A DNA stretch of 64,000 nucleotides from Tulasnella sp. 424 (taxonomy: Eukaryota > Basidiomycota > Agaricomycetes > Cantharellales > Tulasnellaceae): NCBI GenBank assembly GCA_019633425.1, contig WSUB01000183.1, forward strand, positions 1 through 64,000. Reading direction: 5' to 3'. This document shows, piece by piece, positions 11,148-25,176 of this stretch. Both the position numbers and the translations under genes were made by a program. Within the stretch, counting starts at the first letter, position 1. Each line of letters begins with the position of its first letter. Below the pieces are notes generated by a model, which worked only from the letters and a program-made list of their open reading frames with translations, was not told where the DNA came from and did no database searches.

Positions 11148-11746
11148 TAGCTGGGTCAGTAGGAAGGATGCATCCCATAGCGCCGACGGTCTGCCCAATA
11201 GTCTGAGCCACGCACGACAGAACCGCTCCAGGTCTCGGAAGGTTGCACATAACTCCCGAGGCTTGGCCAATCGCGCTGCCGGCAGCCTGTTGAGCGTGCT
11301 GGGCACCGTCCCCATCAAGCTGACCAGGAGCCTGCACAGCCTGGAGAAGGGTTGCGTGATCTCCGCGTAAAGTCTCCCATTGGGTCCGACGGATTCGCTA
11401 ATGACTTGCCTGAGGGTCAAGCAGAAGTCAGGAGATGTTGCGGCGTGGGCGATGCCCGCTGGCGCCTGTTGATAAGCTGAAGCTGGGAGGCTTTCGGTGT
11501 CACTAGGTGCGTCTGGATGTGGTCATGAGTGATAAGGTTGCTGAGGATTGTCGCCAACTGGGCCGAAAATACTACAAACAACAGTGCCAACGACAGGAAC
11601 ATTCTCGCCAAGAGCGCCGCCAATCGCGTGAAGTGCATCGTCGGGTTGTTTGCCTGGATAAGTCCAAGGCCCTCGGCATTGACGGTTCCATCGGTCGTGG
11701 AGCTGCCCACCTCAGCAGAGGCTTGTCGCCTCATTCGGTGCCCTGC
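11148..11746 (-). pseudogene. Fragment of Ser/Gly/Ala-rich secreted protein gene
   Basis: Minus-strand homology to exon 4 of the gene at 44548-46684, from the MRRQAS...DGTVNAEGLGLI start to about the GAMGGILPTG segment. A deletion just after GLGLI and further indels break the frame. It joins the HAT2 fragment at its 3' end. Confidence 0.8.
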
Positions 11747-11804
11747 AAGACTGTGTGTCAGCTTATTAGTCCGGTTTCAAAGCATGATGATGATGACTTC
11801 GGCT

Positions 11805-11910
11805 CCAAGGGTCCAGTAATCGAATGGCCGTCAGACTCGAACGCACGTTATACTTCATCCCCCAAGAGATGTCGCTATATAACGGCTCCATCCGGCTTCG
11901 ACAAACTAAG
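11805..11910. repeat. Element R, partial copy R2
   Basis: Only the end of element R nearest the kinase gene is left (about 100 bp, including the GATGTCGCTATATAACGGC block). Leftward it stops and the secreted-protein fragment begins after about 60 bp. Confidence 0.7.
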
Positions 11911-12125
11911 ATGAGAGGAAACGCAATGGACTAATTGTACTTTACAGTACTTTACAGACTACAGGTAGCTACTAATCGATTCAAATGGGTTGAAGGAACA
12001 AGATGAAAGCAAAATGGAGTACCAGAATCTTAGTCAACAGCTCATAATCTTGAACAGCAACACGTATGACATGAGTTACTAAGAAAAGGATCCTGGTCGG
12101 TCTCGAAATGTCCCGCCGAGACTCG

Positions 12126-14345
12126 TTATTCGGCCTCCGGTTCGAGTTTTCGACGGGCGCGAGCGGCACGGCGTAATGCACGAGCTGCGTACGGAGTCCG
12201 TCCGATTTCTTCAAAAATTTCAGCAGCTTGCTCGTAAAGTCGTATTGCGTCTTCGTGCTGATCCTGGTCACTGTGGGCATCGGCAAGCCAGATAAGGGCG
12301 TTTGCTCTTCCGTTTTGGTCACCGATGTCCATATAAGTTTGCAGAGTTTCAGAGAGGAGCTCAGCGGCCCGGCTGTATTGTTTTTGATGCCGATGCACTT
12401 CGGCGAGACCACAGAGAGCGTGGGCTCTCCCATGTTTGTCGCTGATGTCGGTCGAGATTTGGATGGCCTCGGAGTAGAGCGTAATGGCTTCGGTGTGCTC
12501 GTGTTGAAGCCGATGCACATGAGCAAGATTACGCAAAGTATAGGCTCTCCCCTGTCTGTTGTCCATGTTGGCGAAGATCTGGGCGGCTTCGGAGTATAGC
12601 GTTACGGCCTCGTTGTACTGCTTTTGATGCATCCGCACCCTGCCGAGGTAAACGAGAGCCTCAGCCCTGGGTGCATTGTCAGCGGAGCCAGGACAGAGAC
12701 CCAAGGCTTTGGTGTAATATTCTGAGGCGTTGAACCAGTCATTTTGCTTTCGATGCATGTTTCCCAGTTTTATAAGAAGCTCAGGAGAGCGACTCGTTCG
12801 GGAACCCGACGAATTTGAGACACGCCGCGGCTTCGGAACAGCCTTCGACTATATGATCATAGGTCAAATTGTGTTCAAATAACCGACAAGCCAGCAGCAC
12901 TTACCATATAAACCATTGACTTGATACAATCCTCAGCTGTTGGCCGCTTTCCGGGATCGATGTTCCAACATGTGATCATAAGGGAGTAAAGTCTCCGCAT
13001 CAACACCATGTCGGTGTCATCAGCGGCGGATGGGAGGTTTCCCTGAACGACATGGATGATAACGACTGAATCCTTTTGAACGTTTTGGAACGGAATGGCG
13101 TTGGTCATAACCTATTTCACCGTGGATTGTAAGCTTTTGTCGAGTACAATTTCTGAATCTTGGTATACCTCGTAAAATATCCAGCCCAATGCCCAGATAT
13201 CGCTCCATAATCCAGGTTCATCGTCCATAAGCAGCTCTGGAGCAGCCCAGCGAAGCGTGTACTTATTACCCGTCAGTGTTACGGTATTGGTGGCTTCACA
13301 CAACTTCGTCTCGAGTAACAGTTCTGGCTGCGCTTGGTTTTCGCGCTCGTCGGCCCGGGGTTGTACGTGCTCGGTAGGTTCTTTTTTTGCCAGCCGACGG
13401 GCGGAACCAAAGTCCGTGATTACTGCCCGATATTTTGAGTTCACTACCACATTGACCTACGCAACGCAGAGTTAAGCTTGCCGCCTGTCATTCGAAGTAA
13501 CACCCGGACCGACCGATTTGAGGTCGCCATGATATATTGGCGGGTCCCGACTATGAAGGTACTCCACTCCTTTTGTCACACCGTTAATCTAGCGTAATGG
13601 CCTTCAGAGGATGGCTCAAAGTGCAGTGTTCTGATCTTACCAGTGAGATTCGTTCCGGGATTTCCCATTCCTCCGACGCAACGAAGTCCTTCAAATTCCC
13701 GTTGTCCGCCCAGGGAAAAACCAGCCATACCCTATCCTCCGATAGGTCTTCAACGAATCCTTCAAGCTTGATGACATTTTCATGAGAGAGTTGAGTTAAG
13801 AATCCCGCTTCCCTAAGTGCCAGCTGCGAGGGATCAGCGTTGTGCTGAAGCATAACGTGATTGGATAAGTCGTTCTCACTCCCAGTATTCGCTCCTTGTT
13901 CTCTCCTTTCTCGATCTTCAGTTTCTTAACCGCTACGATCTAGCGGGTTTGGAGTAGACGAGTCGTTCAACTAATTGCTCTCGGCAATAAAAGCGTCAGG
14001 ATGGAACAGACCTTGGGCTTGCCCGTGGTTCCGCCACCAGACTTTTTCTTGCGTCTGGTACCGGAAGTAGAAACCAAGAACGCTCGCGAAACCGTCGCAT
14101 ATCCTCCGCGGAACTCGGAAGCGTCTTCCTCGAATTCGATCGAGGACGGATCAATTCGCCATTCCGCAAGTATCTGAAGCTTCTCCCGCTATAGTGAAAA
14201 TAGTCTTTGGTGAGCAATAATGTTCATTTGTCATGATTAGGGAAGGACGGACTAATTTACTGCTTGTTGAGGGTGTACTTCCGAGATCACTTGGATCGGA
14301 TCCGGGAGAACGAGGGTCGGCTTCGTCGCTTTTGTCAACTTGCAT
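12126..14345 (-). CDS. Kinase-TPR protein K2
   Basis: Paralogue of K1 with the same eight-exon structure (14253-14345, 14012-14188, 13880-13939, 13641-13823, 13514-13588, 13169-13456, 12905-13111, 12126-12848), 601 residues, no break. Catalytic features are kept: VAVKK, HGDLKS, DFGSAR, AAPELL and the WSDIWALGW helix. The C-terminal exon encodes about five 40-residue TPRs and ends in a charged Arg/Lys/Glu tail. In the first TPR the usual DYINAS is replaced by DWFNAS. It lies 429 bp downstream of HAT2 on the same strand, with its own promoter probably in that gap. Confidence 0.88.
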
Positions 14346-14698
14346 CAAATGGCTCAGTATCAGAAGGATTGATGTTTAGGTGGGTCGACGCTCAGGCAGG
14401 GCTTTGTTGAAGGGAGACGCCAGCGAATAGAGGCGGTCTAGGAGGCGGGGTGGCGGGGAGTCTTGTTCTCCTCGAGGCGAGGTCACGCGGCAATGTTAAC
14501 AGTCATTAGACATGTTCCTTGCACCGCCACCGTGCTCTGCAGATAAGAAACCGTTCTTGTCAACCCTTCGAAAATCGGCGTGCATGCAAATACGACGCTT
14601 GCCGCACACATGACTCGTAGCGGCAAGGCGCGGATGGTGCGGTGTTTCGCATTAGCAGGGATCCTTGCCTTGGGTCTCCCAGCCCGATTATTCGCGGT

Positions 14699-14712
14699 GC
14701 GTTACGTCATCA
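14699..14712 (-). promoter_or_regulatory. CRE-like site upstream of K2
   Basis: GATGACGTAACGCA on the minus strand, about 355 bp before the K2 start and 62 bp past the HAT2 stop. Identical to the site upstream of K1. Confidence 0.4.
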
Positions 14713-14773
14713 GACCGTAAACAAAAAGCAAGAGATTGTCGAACAAGCGTTTATTCACGATTCGAGCGCTATA

Positions 14774-16628
<1,855 letters not shown>

Positions 16629-17164
16629 TGTAATGTAGGGTCGAGCAGGGCGGGGCAGTCAAGAGTGAAAGGTTGTCCTGGCGAAAATGCGAACATCGAC
16701 TTTCCCAAAGAAGGGGCCTATATATTCGCATGGCCCACGCCCAAGTCGCCAATTTCAGAACTCTCGTATTTTAATTGACAGATGAATGCTGTAGTAAAGT
16801 AAAGTCCGTGCTGCTACTGAGTCCCTTGGTTGTCTCCTACTGAAGGAGCAGAGTCGCTGGATTGGCCTTTCAAGCTGATGGACGACGTTCACCATTAGAG
16901 ATCCTGCGCAGTGCGAACAGCGAGGGGACTTGATCCCCAGCTCCTGTGATTGACTCAATATTAGTGCGTTCAACATTATCGGAGCATGTGCACAAGATAT
17001 CGACGAGCTTTAGTCTTTCAACGCTGAATCCTGTGCCATGTCCAAATCAAACATCGAATTTCCTAAAAGAGCGCACATTCTCACGGCGCTCTAAAATTCC
17101 ACCTCTTCGACTCTCCGCGAACGCGTCCAAAAAAGCTCCGGCGGCGAGGACATTTCTCGACACG
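16629..17164. promoter_or_regulatory. Divergent promoter region HAT2 / mitochondrial uL2
   Basis: 536 bp between two start codons on opposite strands. No clear TATA box was seen; short pyrimidine runs are present on the uL2 side. A reading frame open from 16946 continues into uL2 but has no mitochondrial-targeting character, so it is taken as 5' UTR. Confidence 0.5.
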
Positions 17165-18503
17165 ATGATCGGCCTACGAGCTCTCCCAGTATCAACCCTC
17201 CGTGGCATCTCAACCCGAGGGATCCACGCAACACTCCCTTCCTATGCCAAAAATTCCGCTCCAAAAGTTCAATCCGTCCTCGCCACGCTCAACGTCAAAG
17301 CCGAACGCATCAAGACCTACAAACCCGTAACTCCCGGCTTGCGCCATCTCCGCCGTCCCGTCTCGCCTCATCTCTACGAGGGGCGTCCCATTCGCGCGTT
17401 GACCTTGGCCAAACGGAAGAAAGGTGGCCGAAACGCGTTGGGCAAGATCACAGTCCGACACATCGGCGGAGGTCATAAACGGCGTATCCGCATCATCGAT
17501 TTCATGAGAGCAGAGGCGGGTCCGCAGGACGTCATCCGAATCGAATACGACCCAGGACGAAGCGCGCACATCGCCCTGCTGAAGAGCCGCAACCCGCTCA
17601 GCAAGAAGCCATTGTCCTACATCGTCGCACCGGAAGGCCTGCGCGCAGGAGACGTAATCGAGAGCTACCGAAGTGGGATTCCAAAAGACTTGGTGCCGGG
17701 ATACGTCGACAAGCCTCAACCTTCGAAGAAGGAACGTCGTCTGGCTCGGGAGGCGGAAGAAGCAGCTCGCAAACTCGCAGCGAAACAAGCTCACAACCCG
17801 TTCGTCCACAGGAGCCCTCTCTCAGCGTCCCCACTCTCCACCGACCCAGCGGCACCTCAATCCGTCCTAGACCCTGCGGTCATGTCCCGCGCCCAAACCG
17901 ACGCGACGTCCACCCACTCGTCGCTCTCCCTCGGCGTCCTCCGCACCCTCACGCTCAAACCAGGAAACGTCCTCCCGCTCCGCCTGATCCCCAGCGGCAC
18001 CATCATCCACTGCGTCGCGCTCAGCACGCACGGACCCGCAGTGCTCTGCCGCGCGGCTGGCACCTACGCCCAAGTCGTCGCTCACGACGACAAAGGCCGA
18101 TACACCCAAGTCCGCTTGATGAGCGGAGAAGTTCGGAACGTTTTGCAGAACTGCTGCGCTACGATTGGCAAGGCGAGCAACCCCGATTGGAAGTTGCGCA
18201 GCTTGGGTAAAGCTGGACGAAGTCGCTGGTTGGGCAGGAGGCCCAAAGTCCGCGGTATGGCTATGAACGCGTAAGTCGACTCTGCCTTCTGCATGTGAAC
18301 TGCGCTTGCTAACGTCACTCGTTCTATTCAGATGCGACCATCCTCACGGAGGTGGCCGTGGTAAGTCCAAGGGTAACAAGCACCCTCGCTCGGTTTGGGG
18401 TTGGTTGAAGGGGAAGAGGACGCGCAGACCAACCGACAAGGACGGAAACAAGATGGTCGTCCACCAACGTCCGCGTGGCAAGGAGAAGCGTGGCGGAGTG
18501 TAA
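17165..18503 (+). CDS. RML2: Mitochondrial ribosomal protein uL2m
   Basis: Large-subunit protein of the mitochondrial ribosome, near the peptidyl-transferase centre. Two exons (17165-18270, 18332-18503), 425 residues. The N terminus (about 25 residues, Arg/Ser/Leu-rich and without acids) looks like a mitochondrial presequence; this decides the ATG at 17165 over the longer upstream frame. Family motifs visible are [20 protein letters not shown] (about 88-107), the central KGxYxQVRLxSGEVR, and the C-terminal [12 protein letters not shown] (about 372-383), which is split from exon 1 by the intron. An Ala/Ser/Lys-rich insertion of roughly 70 residues (about 185-258) separates the two halves and is not part of bacterial L2. 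Confidence 0.96.
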
Positions 18504-18818
18504 TTTATCTCAGCAGTCTTCTTTTAATATTAGACGTGTTTTCCCAACCCGGACGGACTGGTCATATCGCGAGCGCATTGCCCCACTTTTTTTATACATG
18601 AAATCGAAGGGAAGAGCGAGAGAGAAAGAACGACAAAGGCAAGGGCGAAAGAAAAAGCCAGCTTATAAAATAATGGCAACCGAAATACATAATACACCAG
18701 AAAAGAAGGAAAAAAGCAAAAGCGAGAACGAACGAGTTTTGATCGAACTAACCAGTAAAGCGGTGTGGGGGAGGGGAGGGGCAAGCAAAAGGCAGAAAAC
18801 GACTACCCAGACCTAATG

Positions 18819-21586
18819 CTAGAGCAGAGCTGTGCCATCTTTGCCATCTTTTACGAGCTGCCTCCACTCCGACCTCCATCCGGACATCTGCGCTCTCAGC
18901 TTCTTATCACCAAGAGCGCGTTCGATCCACAACAGCAGGGCATCTTCAGACTCGGCAACGAAGAACGACGACAAGAGCGAGAGAATGGTTTCAAAGGAGG
19001 CTTGAGCCGAAGCAAGGTGGTCTGTGAGGAGGTCCGACGTTAGATCAAAAAGCCATTTTTAAACGCTCTCGAGCAATCGGGAACTCCTTACCTCTAAGTA
19101 CCCAAATTATCGATAGCGCTATTATAACGATCACGTCTCTTCCTTCAAGGAAGAAGGCATCCCATAATCGAAGTTGAGTTTGGAAAGGGAAAGTATTTGC
19201 AAAGAGTGTGATGTACCACTTGGTGGCATACGACGTTGACGAAATCATGTGTTTCTTCTACGAATCCCCGCCAACGAATCCGTTTTTAGCACAAGGCTCA
19301 AAGAACCAGGGACAAGGGGCAACTCACAAACGAATTATACACGTCCGGCATTAGCTTCTCGGTAAGCTTCTCTTGGACGTATATGCTTTCTAATAGCCCA
19401 GGGAACCCAGGTGCGAAGATCGAGTGCATGTCGTAGAAATCGTGTATTCGGACCAGGCTGGCGTAAACGCGCTAGAAGGAGGTTCATCAGCTTTCGTCTT
19501 ACACACCACGACATTCCAAATGGAGGAGAAATGACACACCTCGGGTTCAAGATAGCATAGCAAGGTCGCTGCTATTGGACCCATCCCTTGGCAGTACCCG
19601 CAATCGTCACATAATAGTGAGAATGCATGTAGCACATGGAACAGTGCTCGTTGTCTGTAGAGAAAAACGCCACGAATAAGTAAAACCCTTCCTCGCACTC
19701 CATCCACCAAAAAACAAGCATCGAAAACCTCACCCGCTCCCATACCGCGTATGGAACATAACATGCCCGCTGATAGTCCTCGGTACGTCCAAATCGATCT
19801 GAATATCATGCGACGAAGGCTTGTCGACCAGAGATTGATACCTCCCAATCAGCTCGGCTGTAGGGACCCGCGGCCGTGAAGGCGAAGAGACGTTCGGCGG
19901 GCAGAGTTGTTCCAGACGAGCACCGTCGATGATGGTCCACCACGCAGCTGAGCGCCATCGATCCGGTACACCTTTATACACGCGCTCTCGTAGCTGTTGG
20001 GTACCAATGTAAGCAATGCGGCACTTGAGGTAACCAAGCATTATACACGGCTCCCACCTTGCGCTTTTTCTTTTCATCAAAAGTCCACCTCTCGACATTA
20101 CTCCCTTTATCCCTCTGAGCGACCTTCATCATCTGAGTCCACTTATCTATCCGGCTCATCTCTTTCGGGTTCAAAGAGCTCGTTGGAGGCAGATCTCGGA
20201 GTTCAGTCGTTGGTGCTGGCGGGGATACAGGGGCAGTCTTCACGGGCTTCAGGTCCGTCTTGAGAGGTGCAAGAGGGATCAGGGCTAGCCTGCTTTCCTG
20301 GTGACTGCTCATCTTTGGTGGTTTGAAACCGTACCTGCACGTGGAATGTCATGGTGTCAGCGTCAAAACCATGCGGCATGCGCGATATAGGGGGGATGAA
20401 AAGAGACCAACCGATCCAAGGTAGTCAACAATTCAACTTCTTTCTCGGTCAGCTCACTGCGTTTCTCGGTCAAGACGGTGGCTCGTCGCTGCGCTCTTCC
20501 CTGCGCACGGGCTCTGGTGCGCTCGATACCTTCCTCGTACCCATCGCCAGGCACACCCGACTGTTCAAGTCTGGCATAGGTAGACCGCACGTAGAACGAA
20601 TCTACATCTTCAGATGCGTCACCGTTGTCCGAGGGGACGGCGCTTGGTGAGGCCGATGGGGTGCGGTACGAGGCAGACGTCGAGGGGGACGGTAACGGCG
20701 TTTCGTAACCGTGTGAGGACGCTGCTGACGCTGGACGAGACATCGAGAGGCGATCAGGAACGGGGAGGAGGCGTAGTTTGGGGGATGATGAGCGTGATGT
20801 GCGTTGGCCAGGGTCGAAAGTTCCGCGAGCGTCGAATAGCGGTGATGGAGGCGCCGAGACTGGGGTCGCAGGCTGGACAGAGGTTTCCAGCATCGGCGTT
20901 GGTAACGGCGTAGAGTATTGTTCAGGTGAATCGGAAAGCCGTGGTGTTGGCCTTGAGGGGGGATGGGAGGAGGTGGGACGCTGGTAGTCGAGGAGAGACG
21001 TCCTTGGTGCGTGTTTCCCAGCGGTGTAACCCGCGGCGGACGTTGCGACGGACAAGTGGCCACTCTGGTCTTGATAGTAGGAAGTGCCTCTTGAGGATGA
21101 GTGGCGTGGTGGCGGTGAAGGCGAGGTGGATGAGGATAGACGTGCATCGGAAGCCAGTCCTGATGACAACAAGTCTTTCTCGTTCTCAACACCTCCCAAA
21201 ATGGACTGCCGGTTGTCGCTGTACATCGAAAAGATGGTGGCAGCGGTGTACTCGCCAGAACTCCGCGTGCTGTCGATGCTGGGACGTGCGCTGGGGAGAA
21301 GTAAAGTTGAAAAGGCTGATTCTGGGTTGGTGGAAGAGCTGGATGAGGTGGACGACTGGGTATGCTTTGGGTGATAGGGCCGTAGGGGCAAATTTGAGTT
21401 TGAGGGAGGGGTAGCGAGTACTGTAGGGACTTGTCGACCGTGCATCTCGTCGTCGTCTGCCGGAGTCGTTGTAGAAAGGAGAGGAAGGGTGAGAGGGGTG
21501 GAAGTATATGGGGAGAAGGAGTGAGGTGAAGAGAGAGTGTGTGGGCTGAACAAGGATCCGCTCGGCATTGTGCAGTCTTGATCCAA
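18819..21586 (-). CDS. TBC-domain Rab GTPase-activating protein
   Basis: Seven exons (20412-21586, 20058-20334, 19734-19993, 19540-19654, 19328-19471, 19092-19257, 18819-19021) splice in frame to 779 residues. The first 370 residues are Ser/Pro/Thr-rich and probably disordered. A conserved ELTEKEVELLTTLDRYGF element precedes the TBC domain (about 485-715), which starts RERVYKGVPDRWR. The dual catalytic fingers of TBC GAPs are present: Arg in DVPRT (about 556) and Gln in GYCQGM (about 593). It should stimulate GTP hydrolysis by a Rab GTPase in vesicle traffic or polarised growth; which Rab is unknown. Convergent with uL2m, 315 bp between the stops. Confidence 0.92.
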
Positions 21587-22612
21587 ATGTCTCCAACGGC
21601 TTTAATCACCGTCGAAACCATCAGAATCCTCTTAAGCGACAACCACCGCATCAGGATATATCATGCATATGCCAACTACCGTTCCTAATCTCATCGTACA
21701 ACGAACAACTCGGACAGGAGCACCTGCAACGAACCCGAGCGAGCTCCAAGTTTAGATGGCGAAGGTATTCCATCGAACCCCCAATCGAACCACAAACTTG
21801 ACGAAATGCAGCATCAACCTTGTAAACTCCACTCGTCAACGTACGTGAATTGAGCTATTGCGGCCTCATTCGTTGGCAGCCGATATATATAGAGCCACTG
21901 TGTGGAATGCGCTTCGACACGGCGACTTCAGGGTCCGAAGCGAGATGCCGCCGGGCGTCAGTCAAGTCCGGCCACAGCTGTGCGCCATTGGCGCTTTGCA
22001 TAAAGTCAAAGGCGCCGATTCATCTGTGGATAGTTAGAAACACATCACTCGGTCCTTTCCTGCACGAATTTATTTGATCGCTGCTTTGGTCAAGCCGCCT
22101 CCTCTCTTCTGTGCCGTGTCAATTATCGAGAATACCAAGATAAAAATGAGCCTCTCGTTACCAGGGAGAATCAGCGAGTTAGTCAAAGCCGTTTACTGTG
22201 CAAAACGATTCGTGGCACCGAATAATTAGCGTGCCGGAGGTTTCCCAAACTGGCTGATTTGAATTGGTTTGGTCTGGTGGCTGGACAACTGTAAAACGTT
22301 AAACAACCAGATACTTTCCCTGCAAAAACCCTTCCAAAACGCCCCCTGCGTCTTCCATCATCTATAACTCCAGCAAAGATCTCTGGGCGAATCTATATGG
22401 CGGAGTTAAATCAAAGATCATATGCACTCAGCGTGGTCGCATACCGCGCTGTGGGGGTTTTTTTTTTTCCAACGTACCCGTTGGACTTTTTTACTGACCG
22501 TTACATCTGTCTTTTTTTTTTTTCCCTCTCGTAGTCAAAAGTAAATCCGTGGAATGCACCGCTGTGGAAGCAAACCCCCACCCGAGGATGGTCTTGCCTG
22601 GGTCGGCCCGCC
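21587..22612. other. Divergent intergenic region with T tracts
   Basis: About 1 kb between the TBC gene and the gene starting at 22613. It has T-rich runs at about 22458-22469 and 22511-22525, on the transcribed approach to the plus-strand gene, which fits a fungal promoter. No ORF with support. Confidence 0.5.
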
Positions 22613-24260
22613 ATGTTTTTCTTTGACGAGAACCGGGCGCGTTGGCTTCTGCACGCGCGCACTCAACTCAACCAAGCCTATCCAACAAACGAACGCGGGC
22701 CAGACTACTGTCGACTTCCATCCGTACCACCACTCGTCCCTAGCCATTGCACGGGAAAATGGTTTCTAGTTACCAACACCCTCGCCGAGGGCCTGCAGTC
22801 CGTTGAAGCCGACATGCACTCGGTATGGGAAGCCATCGAGTCAGGACGTCAAATAACAAAGGAAGAAGAAGCCTCATCTTTATATCTCCGTCAAGTCTTT
22901 GACCACTTTCTGTGGTGTTTAGCAAAATCCGCACGGCCGAAAGAGGCGACGTTCGACAACCCGCTCCCGTTGACAGCCATCGAAGAACCCCACATGCGAA
23001 ACGCGGTCCTGAACAAAAGGGAAGGGAGGTCGTACAGCGAAGGAGCTTGGATTCTTCTGGACCGGGTTAATAACGATCAGCGGGTTTCTCGGAAGCTCCG
23101 CCACCGTGCCAGTAGTGGTGGTGCCGGCACGTCGGATGCAAAGCGGAAGTACGGCTCAGAGGAAGGACTCAACGCCGCCAACGATGCCGATAGCAAATCT
23201 CGGTATTATAAAAAGATCAAACGGGAGAAAGGTTCTGTGCCGGAGCAACAGCAAACCATCACGGGGGGAATGAACGATTCAACAGCCGACCATCATCAAC
23301 CTGCCGATCCAGAAGAGCAACCTCTTGAAGACGACTTGACCGACACCGACAGTACTTTATCCAACATTTCATCAAGTTCGAGCGAAGAGGAACCTTTACG
23401 CGACTCGAGAACACCAGGGTCGAGCCGGCCACTCGCGGCACGTCCAGCTAACGAACAACCATCTAGTTCAAAAAAGGTGCAATTTGGTACGCCCGCAAGC
23501 TTCACTACAGATATTAACAGTACTCGAAAAAAAGCTTACATGTCTTCGCGTTTCAAGTTACAATGTTTGATCAAGCGGTCCCAATTTTACAAGCGATTCT
23601 GGACGAGATGCCAATCTCTACAGAAGACTTGGAAGGGCATCCGAACTCTGCAGAGAGGCAAGCTGATTTGGTACAATGGGGACATCGCAAAGGGCAAGCA
23701 GTCCGGCTATTAGGCGCGATGCAGAAGGCGTATGTGTCGGTGATGGTGCCAGCCGAACCCGAGGTAAACGACGTCTTCCCCCAAACAAAAAAAAAATCAA
23801 ATCCGATTCGATTAAAGAGCCTTCTTTAATAGACCGCTAAAGACCCTCAAACCACCCAACGTGTCCACTCAACCCAAGATAGCCAAGGCCGAGAAGAAAG
23901 GCTAGCTCATGACCGGGCTCCGCCACTGGCAGCTCAAACCGACGACGCGCCGCACGCGGTTCAACCATTGGTCAAGGTACGTCCCTTTTATGATTAGAAG
24001 GGTGTGAGAGCTTGTGCGCTTCCATCTTCCTAACCGTTACCTCCAAACAGGAGTCAACCGAGGACACCAGGCCTTCCAATCAAATGGCCCAGGAGAACAC
24101 TTCGAATAGCCGAAATGTTAGTCGCTCTGTCGGTCGCGGAAAGTCTGCAAAACCAACACCGATCGGTCCCGAGAAAGGCAAGGGAAAAGCAAAATCAGCG
24201 ATGGCCGTCTCATCATCGCAAAACAGGGACGACGGGTTTTGGGCCGCTTTTGGATACTAG
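22613..24260 (+). CDS. Unknown protein, Ser/Glu-rich, nuclear-type composition
   Basis: Not recognised. Four exons (22613-23486, 23558-23763, 23833-23976, 24051-24260) splice in frame to 477 residues. Residues about 1-165 look folded (FDENRARWLLHARTQL, VRQVFDHFLWCL-like helices). The rest is low complexity: a basic KRKYGS...KKIKREK patch (about 185-210, a possible nuclear localisation signal), an acidic Ser stretch (NISSSSSEEE, about 250), then a helical segment MFDQAVPILQAILDEMP and a basic Lys/Gly/Ser tail ending DDGFWAAFGY. The exon 1-2 boundary was chosen because reading through gives a frame change and early stop. A DNA- or chromatin-related role is only a guess from composition. Confidence 0.7.
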
Positions 24261-24599
24261 GATTCAGAGGTTTGCGGTCCGAGAATTTACCCCGTGATAT
24301 CAAGCTTAAACAGGAACTGTTCGGTATTTTTTATATGATTATTGTCACTATTAATGAATGAGAGTTTCCTGGGACTGGACTGTTCGGCCGCATGATGCCA
24401 GTGGGGTTTTCCGCTCGGCTCGCAAGCCTAATTATAACCTTCCATTTACATCCGAGTTGCTTCGTACGTAGCTGATTGACTGGCTACCGAGAGCGCACTT
24501 CTCTCTTTTCCTCTCGGCCCTGCCGCGGCAGAACCACGGTGGACCAAGTCTCGCATTTGCGTAAGTTCCCACCGAGCTGAATTTGTGATGCTTAGTACG

Positions 24600-24607
24600 T
24601 ATATAAG
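24600..24607 (+). promoter_or_regulatory. TATA box of CBM1 protein gene
   Basis: TATATAAG, about 60 bp upstream of the start codon at 24668, giving a short 5' UTR, as usual for highly regulated secreted-protein genes in fungi. Confidence 0.6.
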
Positions 24608-24667
24608 CAAGGGCTGGAGTACCAGTAGAACCAACCTAGGTACCTAACCCGAAGCTCTCTCTTTCTA

Positions 24668-24995
24668 ATGCGGCTCTCTCATCTCTTATTCTCGCTTGCG
24701 TTAACGCTGGGCGTCTCTGCCGCACCAGCTCCCATGGCTCAAGGTGCTCCAACGGATGGCCCCCAAATCTGCGGAGGTATCTGAGAGCACTCAATTTAAC
24801 TTGACCCTTCACTGATCAAATCGCTGGCGCGATTTACCTCTCCTGAACTAGGTCTCGGTTGGGTAGGAAGCAACGAATGTCCGGCTCCCAACACATGTGT
24901 TTGCCTAAACAAATACTATTGCGCAGTAAGAATTCTGACTAGAAGGTCAGAGACATAGCTGATGTTGTATTTTGTTATCGTTACAGTGCTTGTGA
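24668..24995 (+). CDS. Small secreted CBM1-only protein
   Basis: Three exons (24668-24776, 24852-24925, 24987-24995), 63 residues; the last exon has only three codons. A clean signal peptide (MRLSHLLFSLALTLGVSAA) is followed by a short Ala/Pro linker and a full fungal cellulose-binding module: CGGLGWVGSNEC, then a second Cys pair, YY and the final C-x-C-L. Spacing and the aromatic residues (Trp, Tyr-Tyr) fit CBM family 1, which binds crystalline cellulose. There is no catalytic domain. It has more cysteines than the usual four (CVC and CAC), so pairing may differ. Likely secreted to the plant or fungal cell-wall surface. Confidence 0.88.
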
Positions 24996-25176
24996 AAGTA
25001 GTTTCAAATCGTGCGGGCCCGTTCCTTAGATTGGCCTCGAGAGTGCATGATGCGGCTCAACCACGTTTTTCGATGAAAACTTTAAATTAGCTCTCCCACT
25101 TGAAAAAATGAACGTCAGATTATGTTCGGCCTGATCGAAAGCAAAAGACAGCTACCTTCCAATGATGCCGCGACAG

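Noticed and set aside
11507..11914. 135-residue plus-strand ORF
   Set aside because: Antisense to the broken secreted-protein fragment and element R2; no family features.
16946..17164. N-terminal extension of the uL2m reading frame by 73 residues
   Set aside because: The extension lacks targeting features, while the ATG at 17165 gives a typical mitochondrial presequence.
20602..21651. 349-residue minus-strand ORF, His/Pro/Arg-rich
   Set aside because: Other-frame shadow of the Ser/Pro-rich N-terminal exon of the TBC protein.
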